Positions 49,180 through 56,144 of a DNA stretch of 64,000 nt are shown here, one piece after another. The notes below the pieces were generated by a model. The model did not search any database, was not told the origin of the DNA, and worked only from the letters and a program-made list of their open reading frames with translations. The DNA is taken from assembly GCF_001514205.1 (NCBI RefSeq), contig NZ_KQ948769.1, positions 307,501 to 371,500 on the forward strand, given 5' to 3'. Both the position numbers and the translations under genes were made by a program. Position 1 is the stretch's first letter. Each line of letters starts with the position of its first letter. The stretch is from Streptomyces griseoruber. Lineage in GTDB: Bacteria; Actinomycetota; Actinomycetes; Streptomycetales; Streptomycetaceae.

Positions 49180-50510
49180 AGGACCGGCACCCCGTTCGCG
49201 GCGTCGCAGTCCCCGACCGTGGCGAAGTACGCCGACAGCCAGTCCCGGCGGGCGTCCGCCCCCATCGAGGCCAGCCGCTCCCGGGCCGCCCTGCGCTCCG
49301 CCAGCCCGGCGCGCCGCTCCGCGTCGCCCCGCGCGTCCAACGCGTCGAAGTACGCCTCCGCCGGGCTCGCCGCGAGGTAGTGCTGCACGGCGTCGTCCGC
49401 CACGGTCACCCGCCGGGCCGGCTCCCCGCAGTCCCCGCGGTCCTGGAGCATCGTCACCGCCTCCCACGCGTACTGCGCCGGATCGGTCAGCCGCCCCCGC
49501 ACCACCGACCGGCCGATCGGCGTGAGCATCGGCAGCTGCGCCTCCCCCGCGCGCGGCTCACCCACGCGGTCCTCGAACCGCACCGGCAGGTTCCGGACCC
49601 CCTCCAGCTTGCCGGTGATCCCCGACAGGGCCGCCGTGACCTGCGGCAACAGCTCGGCGTAGCGGGCGTTGACACAGATCTCAGGGGTGGTCGAGGTCGT
49701 GCACACCTGCGCGCGCTCGGCCGGGTTCGGGCGCCACAGGCCGTCCCCCGTCCGCACCAGCAGCACGCCCGCCGCGATCGCGGCCGCCAGCGGCACCAGG
49801 GCCGTCCACCGGCGCCGCGCCGCGTACGCCAGCACCGCGGCCGACGCGAGCCCCGCCACCCACACCGCCATCGCCCACGGCTGCCGGCCGATCGGCACCA
49901 GCCCCTCCGGCACCGCGAAAGCCGGGTTCAGGAAGCGCCCCGGGCCGGTGCCCGCCCGCCCCGACAGGCCCAGGACCACATAGCCGCCGAGCGCCAGCAG
50001 CGGGGCCGCGAACCGCCAGGGGACCAGCCGCCCCACGACCTGACCGGCCGGCACGACGGCCGCCAGCGCCACCACGTCCACCGGCAACAGATCCGCGTAG
50101 GGCCCGTCCCCCGTGGCGTACGGCCAGGTCGCGAGCAGCGCCCCGGCCGCCGCCAGCGCGTATCCGCCGGTCACCCACAGCGTGACCGGCAGCGCCGACG
50201 CCAGGAACCGCGCCAGCGGCCCGCGCACGGCCGTCCCCCACAGCTCCTCGGTGCGCCGCCGGCGTTCCCGCCCGCCCTGCCAGCAGCCCGCGGCCGCCCC
50301 GAGCGGCAGGACGAGCAGCAGCACACCGTGCAGCTCGGTCCGGGTCTCCGCCCAGCCGCCCTGCCAGCGGTCCGCCACGAAGCCCAGCACCACGGCCGGC
50401 AACAGGAAGGCCACGACCCCGGCGAACGGCGCGAAACCCCGCGCCGCCTCGGCCCGCAGCGGATGCGTCAGGACCGGCCGCAGCGCCGTCCTTTCCCGTA
50501 CGAGGGTCAT
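49176..50510 (-). CDS. ABC-2 type permease with large cysteine-containing extracytoplasmic domain
   Basis: 444 aa. The N-terminal 270 residues carry about six or seven helices (GVVAFLLPAVVLGFVADRW, LLLVLPLGAAAGCWQGG). The C-terminal 170 residues form a soluble domain with four cysteines (VCTTSTTPEICVNARYAELL, MLQDRGDCGEPARRVTVADD, ATVGDCDAANG). Its sequence is mostly helical, so it could sense or bind an envelope ligand. ATG 50510 overlaps the ATPase stop (ATGA). Substrate not predictable. Confidence 0.8.
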   Translation of the reverse strand: MTLVRERTALRPVLTHPLRAEAARGFAPFAGVVAFLLPAVVLGFVADRWQGGWAETRTELHGVLLLVLPLGAAAGCWQGGRERRRRTEELWGTAVRGPLARFLASALPVTLWVTGGYALAAAGALLATWPYATGDGPYADLLPVDVVALAAVVPAGQVVGRLVPWRFAAPLLALGGYVVLGLSGRAGTGPGRFLNPAFAVPEGLVPIGRQPWAMAVWVAGLASAAVLAYAARRRWTALVPLAAAIAAGVLLVRTGDGLWRPNPAERAQVCTTSTTPEICVNARYAELLPQVTAALSGITGKLEGVRNLPVRFEDRVGEPRAGEAQLPMLTPIGRSVVRGRLTDPAQYAWEAVTMLQDRGDCGEPARRVTVADDAVQHYLAASPAEAYFDALDARGDAERRAGLAERRAARERLASMGADARRDWLSAYFATVGDCDAANGVPVL

Positions 50511-51271
50511 CGCGTCGCCTCCAGACCGGTGCGGTGGGCCCGCAGGGCGGCGGTGTAGCCGCGCTCGATGACGCTGTCCCCGACACCGGGCGCCTCGCCG
50601 AGCGCGCCGAGCGACTCCGGGGTCCCCCGATAGGCGACCCGCCCCTCGTCCAGCAGGGTGACCTCGGTGCAGGCGGCCGCCACGTCCTCCACCAGGTGGG
50701 TGGAGACGATCACGGTCGAGGTGGAGCCCAGCTCCCGCAGCAGTGCGCGCAACTCCACCCGCTGCTCCGGGTCGAGGCCCGCTGTCGGCTCGTCGAGCAG
50801 CAGCACGTCCGGGTCGTTGACGACGGCCTGCGCGATGCCGACCCGGCGGACCATGCCGCCGGACAGCGTCCGCAGCTTCGCGTCGATCCGGTCCCCGAGC
50901 CCCACCCGCTCGACGGCCCGCTCCACGGCGGCCGCGGTCCCGGCCACCGGCATCTCCTTCAGCCACGCCACGTACGCGACGAACTCGCGCACCGTGAAGC
51001 CCGGGTAGTGGCCGAACTCCTGCGGCAGATAGCCGAGCCGGGCGCGGACCGCACCGCGCCGAGCGGGCTCGCCGACGTCCTCGCCGAGGATCTCCACCCG
51101 CCCGGCGTCCGGCCGCGCGACGGTGGCCAGCATCCGGATCAGGGAGGTCTTCCCGGCGCCGTTGGGGCCGAGCAGACCGTGCACCCCGACGCCGAGATCC
51201 AGATCCACGGCGTCCAGGGCGACGGTCCTGCGGTGCCGGACACGCAGTCCGCTCACCCGTATGGTGCTCAC
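50507..51271 (-). CDS. ABC transporter ATP-binding protein
   Basis: 254 aa. Walker A GLLGPNGAGKTSLIRML, Q-loop LGYLPQEFGHYPGF, signature LRTLSGGMVRRVGIAQ, Walker B VLLLDEPTAGLDP, H-loop VIVSTHLVEDV. Export-type (ABC-2). GTG 51271 has GGAG at 8 nt; an ATG at 51292 and a GTG at 51340 overlapping the anti-sigma stop are possible upstream starts. Works with the two membrane proteins that follow. Confidence 0.9.
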   Translation of the reverse strand: MSTIRVSGLRVRHRRTVALDAVDLDLGVGVHGLLGPNGAGKTSLIRMLATVARPDAGRVEILGEDVGEPARRGAVRARLGYLPQEFGHYPGFTVREFVAYVAWLKEMPVAGTAAAVERAVERVGLGDRIDAKLRTLSGGMVRRVGIAQAVVNDPDVLLLDEPTAGLDPEQRVELRALLRELGSTSTVIVSTHLVEDVAAACTEVTLLDEGRVAYRGTPESLGALGEAPGVGDSVIERGYTAALRAHRTGLEATR

Positions 51272-51289
51272 TTCACGATCTCCAGAGTT

Positions 51290-51318
51290 CATGGGTCGGC
51301 TCATGGGTCGGCTCATGC
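51290..51318. repeat. 12-bp direct repeat upstream of ABC ATPase
   Basis: catgggtcggct repeated (51290-51301, 51302-51313) with a third partial catg. On the minus strand it provides successive ATG codons in the frame of the ATPase (MSRP-MSRP-MN). Confidence 0.8.
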
Positions 51319-51336
51319 CGCGGCTCCTGGTGCGGC

Positions 51337-52254
51337 TCACTGCCGGTCCAGCCCGTCGTAGGCGGCGCGGCGGGCGGCCAGCACGGCGGCGCACAGCACG
51401 GCCGCGGCCGCCCACGCGCCCTGCGCGGGGGCCCCGTCCAGACAGCGCGAGAGCTGCTCGGCGAGCCGGGTGACCGGGGTGCCGCCGGGCGACGCCAGCA
51501 CGGGGGCGAGGACGGCGGCCAGCCATCCGCCGCCGGTCACGGCCGTCGCCGTACGGCAGCCGACGTACCCGGACAGGGCGAGCGAGGCCAGGGTCAGCGC
51601 GAGGCCCGGCAGCAGCCAGGCCGCCGCGCCCGGGGCGCCGGAGGCGGGCAGGAGCAGGCCCGTCACGGTGAGCAGCGGCACGCTGACCCCGAGGACGGCG
51701 GCCGTCCGGGTCAGCGCCAGCCGCAGCCCCCCGGAGGGGGTGGCCGCCGCGATCTCGTGCAGCGGATCGGCGTACCGGCCGTAGGACACGGCGACCCCGG
51801 CCACGGGCACCACCGGCGCGAGGGCGAGCAGCAGGGGCCGTACACCGTCGACGTCCGCGCCGTACGCCAGGCCGAGCGCCCCCAGCGCGACCAGCACCAC
51901 CGCGGGCAGCCAGCCCCCGCGCACGGCGGGCCCGGCGGCCCACAGGGCCCGTGCGAGGAACGAGGACCAGAGGCGGGCACGGGGGGCGGGCGGCACGGGC
52001 GCGGGCACGTCCTGCGGTACGGCCTCCCGCGCCCGCGTCTCGTTCAGCACGGCCTCCCGGACCTCCGCGAGGGCCAGGGCCGGCACCGGCAGCCGCCGTA
52101 CCGCCCCCGAGACGCGCGCCGCGCACCCCCCGCACCGCTCCACATGGCTCTCCAGGGACCATGCGTCCGCCTCCGGGAGGGTGCCGTCGGCGTAGCGGGC
52201 GGCGAGGTCGTCGGACACGTGCCAGTGATCGTTTTTTGTCCGGCCGGTGCTCAT
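51337..52254 (-). CDS. membrane anti-sigma factor with zinc-finger-like ASD and polytopic C-terminus
   Basis: 305 aa. The N-terminus has the zf-HC2 anti-sigma domain: HVSDDLAARYADGTL, then HVERCGGCAAR (the HxxxCxxC pattern). Five or six helices follow (WLPAVVLVALGALGLAYGAD, LLLALAPVVPVAGVAVSYG), more than the single helix of simple anti-sigmas. ATG 52254 overlaps the sigma stop (ATGA). Expected to hold the sigma factor at the membrane until a signal is received. Confidence 0.88.
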   Translation of the reverse strand: MSTGRTKNDHWHVSDDLAARYADGTLPEADAWSLESHVERCGGCAARVSGAVRRLPVPALALAEVREAVLNETRAREAVPQDVPAPVPPAPRARLWSSFLARALWAAGPAVRGGWLPAVVLVALGALGLAYGADVDGVRPLLLALAPVVPVAGVAVSYGRYADPLHEIAAATPSGGLRLALTRTAAVLGVSVPLLTVTGLLLPASGAPGAAAWLLPGLALTLASLALSGYVGCRTATAVTGGGWLAAVLAPVLASPGGTPVTRLAEQLSRCLDGAPAQGAWAAAAVLCAAVLAARRAAYDGLDRQ

Positions 52255-52856
52255 GCCAGGCCTCCCGAGGCCGGTGCGGTGCTCAACTGGGCCAGGGCCG
52301 CGCGCAGTTCCGCTCGCGCCCGCATGGCGCGGGTCTTGACCGTGCCCTCGGGGATACCGAGCAGCCGGGCCGCCTCCCGGGTGGTGAGCCCGTCGACGAC
52401 GGTCGCGCGCAGCACCTCCCGCAGTTCGGGCGAGATCCGGTCCAGGGCGGTGCCGACGTCACCGAACTCCAGTCCGGCCAGCACCCGTTCCTCGGCCGAC
52501 GGCGCCTCGGCGGAGCTGGTGGAGGTGTCGAGGGGAGCCGTCTCGATCCGCCCGGCCCGCTCCTGCGCCCGCCGGGTGTCGACGAGCCGCCGGGCGGCGA
52601 TGGTCCACAGCCAGCCGCCCGCCTCCCCGCCCCGGTGTGCGGCCGCCGACCGCCACACGGTCACGAAGGTGTCCTGAAGCACTTCCCGCGCCACCTCGGC
52701 ATCCGCACACCGGCGCACGAGCCGGGCGTACACCCACCCGGCGTGCCGGTCGTACAGCGCGGCCAACGCCCTCGCGTCCCCGTCCGCCACGGCCCGCAGC
52801 AACGCCGCGTCCGTGTCGCTCTCCCCGTGGCCCCTCATGGGGCGGAACAGTCTCAC
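52251..52856 (-). CDS. ECF sigma factor
   Basis: 201 aa. Region 2: ALLRAVADGDARALAALYDR, EVLQDTFVTVWRSAAAHRGG, GWLWTIAARRLVDTRRAQER. Region 4: RISPELREVLRATVVDGLTT, REAARLLGIPEGTVKTRAMR. GTG 52856; the ATG six codons later (MRGHGESD) is an alternative. First gene of the operon, coupled to its anti-sigma. Regulon unknown; autoregulation likely. Confidence 0.92.
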   Translation of the reverse strand: MRLFRPMRGHGESDTDAALLRAVADGDARALAALYDRHAGWVYARLVRRCADAEVAREVLQDTFVTVWRSAAAHRGGEAGGWLWTIAARRLVDTRRAQERAGRIETAPLDTSTSSAEAPSAEERVLAGLEFGDVGTALDRISPELREVLRATVVDGLTTREAARLLGIPEGTVKTRAMRARAELRAALAQLSTAPASGGLA

Positions 52857-53194
52857 ACCCCGTCTATCGACGACGGTCCCGCGGCCGGTTCACGGGCGGG
52901 GGAGGGGCGTACGGGAGCGACCGTGTCCCGGCGCGGGGATCACGAGTTGGACGGGACGTGCACGAGAACGACGAGAACAGGGCGAGGGCGGTGACCCGCG
53001 GCGCCCGGACGGGATACGCCCACATCCCGGGCCGTACCCCTCTGACAGCGGAGGCCCCGCAGCACCGGGCTCCGCGCGGTGCTGCGGGGCGGCGGTGCGG
53101 CGGTGCCGCGGTGCACGGAGTGTCAGTCCTGAATGACGGAACGCGTGTGACGCGGTCGGGACGTCTGGCCTCGCGCCCGCTGGGTAGGCCTGCG
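52857..53194. other. divergent region sigma factor/malQ operon
   Basis: About 340 bp without a supported gene. It holds a 12-bp-stem hairpin (listed separately) and should carry promoters in both directions. Confidence 0.55.
53054..53090 (+). promoter_or_regulatory. strong hairpin upstream of malQ operon
   Basis: gccccgcagcac (53054-53065) pairs with gtgctgcggggc (53079-53090), 13-nt loop. It lies between divergent genes, so it is not at the end of any gene. Candidate attenuator in the malQ leader or operator. Confidence 0.4.
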
Positions 53195-53425
53195 ATGACC
53201 GATACCCCACCCCACGAGGAGCCCACCGTGATCGCGCCCGCCCCCTCCAAACGCCCGGCGGACCCCTCCGCCGACCCCCTCGAAGAGCCCCGCCTCCGCG
53301 CCTTCAGCGCCGAAGGCGCCTGCGCGGAGGCCCCGCTGACCAGTGAGCCCCCGTTGCCCGACGCCGAGCCCCTCACCAGCGAGCCGCCGCTCGCCGCCGT
53401 GGACACCGACACCACGAGGCCCTAG
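53195..53425 (+). CDS. small acidic proline-rich protein upstream of malQ
   Basis: 76 aa from ATG 53195 (MTDTPPHEEPTVIAPAPSKR). Acidic, Pro-rich, no hydrophobic helix. Contains a short internal repeat (APLTSEPPLPDAEPLTSEPP). The TAG stop is directly followed by the malQ ATG, so malQ may be translated by coupling. No family recognised; the ORF could be a leader peptide. Confidence 0.55.
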   Translation: MTDTPPHEEPTVIAPAPSKRPADPSADPLEEPRLRAFSAEGACAEAPLTSEPPLPDAEPLTSEPPLAAVDTDTTRP

Positions 53426-55486
53426 ATGACCGCACCCCTCGGCGAGGAACTCGCCCGGCTCGCCGCGCTGCACGGTGTCGCCACCTCCTACCGGCCGGCC
53501 CCCGACCGCACGGTCACCGCCTCGCCCGCCGCCGTCACCCGCGCGCTCGCCGCGCTCGGCGTCGACGCGGACACCCCGCAGGCGGTGCGGGCCGCCCTCG
53601 ACGTACGGGAGCGCGAGCTGGCCGCGCGCCTGCTGCCGCCGACGGTCGTGAGCTGGAGCGGCGGCCCGTGCGACGCGCTCGCCGCCCTCCCCGGAGGCAC
53701 CCGGCTGCGCGTCGAGACCGAGCGGGGCGAGGTCCGCGACACCGCCGAAGGGCTGCCGGGCGGGGTGCACCGGCTGACGGCCACCACGCCCGACGGCCGC
53801 ACCGCCCGCGTCCACCTGGTCGTGGCCCCGCCCCGGCTGCCCACGCCGCCGCACCGCTCGTACGGAATCCTCGTCCAGCTGTACTCCCTCCTCTCCCGCC
53901 GCTCCTGGGGCATGGGCGACCTCGGTGACCTCGGGGAGCTGGCCGACTGGGCGGGACGGGTGCTCGGCGCCGGGTTCGTGCAGGTCAACCCGTTGCACGC
54001 GGCCGTACCGGGGGCGCCGACCGATCCGTCGCCGTACCGGCCGTCCTCGCGGCGCTTCCCCGACCCCGTGCATCTGCGCGTCGAGGAGGTGCCCGAGTAC
54101 GCGTACGTCGAGGACCGCGCCGCGGCGGAGCGCGGGGCGCGGCTGCGGGAGGCCGTGCTGGAGAAGGGGGAGCTGATCGACCGGGACGCCGTGTGGGAGG
54201 CCAAGCGGCAGGCGCTGGAGCTGGTCGCCGCGGTGCCGCTCGGGCCCGGTCGGCGGGCCGCCTACTGCGACTTCCTCGCCGACCAGGGGCAGGCCCTGGA
54301 GGACCACGCCACCTGGTGCGCGCTCGCCGAGGTGCACGGGGCGCGGTGGAGCCACTGGCCGGAGGAGCTCAGGGACCCCCGCTCGGCCGGGACGGCCCGC
54401 GCCCGGCGCGAGCTGATGGACCGTGTCGACTTCCACTCCCGGCTCGCCTGGCTCACCGACACCCAGCTCACCGCCGCCCAGCGCACCGCGCGCGAGGCCG
54501 GGATGGGGATCGGGATCGTGCACGACCTCGCGGTCGGGGTGCACCCGTCCGGCGCGGACGCCTGGGCGCAGCAGGAGTACTTCGCCGCCGGGATGTCCGT
54601 CGGCGCCCCGCCGGACGCCTTCAACGCGCGCGGCCAGGACTGGGGCCTGCCGCCGTGGCGCCCCGACCGGCTCGCCGAGTCCGGCTACGCGCCGTACCGC
54701 CGCCTCCTGCGCGGCCTCTTCCGGTACGCCGGCGCCCTGCGCATCGACCACGTCATGGGCCTGTTCCGGCTCTGGTGGGTCCCGCAGGGGGAGGCGCCGA
54801 CCGAGGGCACGTACGTCCGCTACGACGCCGAGGCCATGCTCGCCGTCCTGGTGCTGGAGGCCTCGCGGGCGGGCGCGGTGGTGATCGGCGAGGACCTGGG
54901 CACCGTCGAACCGGGCGTCCGGGAGGCGCTGCGCGCCCGCGGGGTGCTCGGGACGTCCGTCCTGTGGTTCGAGCGGGACTGGGACGGCGACGGGCGCCCG
55001 CTGCCCCCGCAACGCTGGCGCGCCGACTGCCTCGCCACCGCCACCACCCACGACCTGCCGTCCACCGCCGCCCGGCTCACCGGCGAGCACGTCGAACTGC
55101 GCGACCGCCTCGGCCTGCTCACCCGGCCCCTCGAGGAGGAGCGCGCGGAGGCCGCCGCCGACACGGCGGAGTGGCTGGCCCTGCTCACCCGCCTCGGGCT
55201 GCTCTCCGGAAGCGCGGGCGGCGGGGACCCCTCCTCCGAGGAGGCCGAGATCCAGGCCCTCCACCGCTTCCTGCTGCGCACCCCGGCCCGCATGATCGGC
55301 GTCTGGCTCCCGGACGGCGTGGGCGACCGCCGCCCGCAGAACCTGCCGGGCACCTGGGACCAGTACCCGAACTGGCGCCTGCCGATCGCCGACGGCCGGG
55401 GCCGCCCGATGCCCCTGGAGGACCTGGCAGCCGCACCCCGTCTGCACACCCTCTTCGACGTCCTCCGGGAGGCCGCGCGGGACTGA
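53426..55486 (+). CDS. malQ: 4-alpha-glucanotransferase (amylomaltase)
   Basis: 686 aa, GH77. Disproportionates maltodextrins in glycogen and maltose metabolism. Motifs: YGILVQLYSLLSRRSWGMGD, FVQVNPLHAAVPGAPTDPSP, ARGQDWGLPPWRPDRLAES, RIDHVMGLFRLWWVP (nucleophile Asp), VIGEDLGTVEPGVREALRAR, TTHDLPSTAARLTGEH. ATG directly follows the TAG of the small upstream ORF. Cytoplasmic, complete. Confidence 0.95.
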   Translation: MTAPLGEELARLAALHGVATSYRPAPDRTVTASPAAVTRALAALGVDADTPQAVRAALDVRERELAARLLPPTVVSWSGGPCDALAALPGGTRLRVETERGEVRDTAEGLPGGVHRLTATTPDGRTARVHLVVAPPRLPTPPHRSYGILVQLYSLLSRRSWGMGDLGDLGELADWAGRVLGAGFVQVNPLHAAVPGAPTDPSPYRPSSRRFPDPVHLRVEEVPEYAYVEDRAAAERGARLREAVLEKGELIDRDAVWEAKRQALELVAAVPLGPGRRAAYCDFLADQGQALEDHATWCALAEVHGARWSHWPEELRDPRSAGTARARRELMDRVDFHSRLAWLTDTQLTAAQRTAREAGMGIGIVHDLAVGVHPSGADAWAQQEYFAAGMSVGAPPDAFNARGQDWGLPPWRPDRLAESGYAPYRRLLRGLFRYAGALRIDHVMGLFRLWWVPQGEAPTEGTYVRYDAEAMLAVLVLEASRAGAVVIGEDLGTVEPGVREALRARGVLGTSVLWFERDWDGDGRPLPPQRWRADCLATATTHDLPSTAARLTGEHVELRDRLGLLTRPLEEERAEAAADTAEWLALLTRLGLLSGSAGGGDPSSEEAEIQALHRFLLRTPARMIGVWLPDGVGDRRPQNLPGTWDQYPNWRLPIADGRGRPMPLEDLAAAPRLHTLFDVLREAARD

Positions 55487-55534
55487 CGGACTCCCGTACG
55501 GCACCCCGGGCGCGCGGCCCCGCGAGGCGTTCGC

Positions 55535-55540
55535 TACTTT
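55535..55540 (+). promoter_or_regulatory. -10 hexamer TACTTT for leaderless transcript
   Basis: TACTTT ends 6 nt before the GTG at 55547, the spacing expected if transcription starts at the start codon. No Shine-Dalgarno sequence precedes the GTG. No -35 recognised. Confidence 0.5.
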
Positions 55541-55546
55541 TGCTCT

Positions 55547-55813
55547 GTGGACAAGAAGAACGCCCTGCGCGCCGGCGCCCTGGCTGCCGGTACGACGCTG
55601 ATGATGCTGCTCATGTCGTCCCCCGCGCTCGCGCTGACCCGCGACGACGGCGACGACCCCGGCACCGGCCTGAGCGTCGGCGCGACGCTGGGCCTCTATG
55701 TCGTGCTCCCGATCGTGATCTTCCTTGCCATCACCGGCCTGGTCATGGTCCTCGACAAGTCCAACCCCGACCACCGCGTCTTCAAGCCGGGCAAGGCCAA
55801 GGCCAAGGCCTGA
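55547..55813 (+). CDS. small membrane protein, probably leaderless
   Basis: 88 aa from GTG 55547 (MDKKNALRAGALAAGTTLMM). N-terminal signal-like helix (ALAAGTTLMMLLMSSPALAL), short acidic loop (TRDDGDDPGTG), second helix (LGLYVVLPIVIFLAITGLVM), then a Lys/Pro-rich cytoplasmic tail (FKPGKAKAKA). Conserved-looking, unknown function. Codon use normal. The mRNA may be leaderless. Confidence 0.75.
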   Translation: MDKKNALRAGALAAGTTLMMLLMSSPALALTRDDGDDPGTGLSVGATLGLYVVLPIVIFLAITGLVMVLDKSNPDHRVFKPGKAKAKA

Positions 55814-55852
55814 CCCTGCACCGCCCCTAGGCACCACACCACACCTGAGGCC

Positions 55853-55909
55853 GCCGCCCCCCCACCGACCGCGCATCGCACGCGACCGGGATACGGGGGC
55901 GGCGCCTTT
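55853..55909 (+). terminator. hairpin terminator with T run
   Basis: gccgccccc (55853-55861) pairs with gggggcggc (55895-55903), followed by gccttttg. About 40 nt past the small membrane-protein stop. Confidence 0.6.
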
Positions 55910-55924
55910 TGCGTGGGGGGAGAG

Positions 55925-55963
55925 AGCAGCAGCGTGCCGTCCCCCGTACGGCACGCTGCTGCT
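55925..55963. promoter_or_regulatory. perfect 16-bp inverted repeat upstream of SARP gene
   Basis: agcagcagcgtgccgt (55925-55940) and acggcacgctgctgct (55948-55963) with a 7-nt spacer. It is 180 nt ahead of the SARP start, with no T run. Operator or second terminator. Confidence 0.5.
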
Positions 55964-56144
55964 TCGCGGGGCCGGGGAGGGCCGGCCGCCTCCTCGGTGC
56001 GGTGTTGACAGGGACACCATGGCGGGGGGAGATGGCCGGGAAGCTTGCGGGAATCTTGCTTCGCAGGTGGCCGGGTGGTTGGGTGACGCCCGGTGGGGAA
56101 CGCGCGGTGGGCGCGGGGCGGGGCAGCGGGGCAGGGGAGACGGC

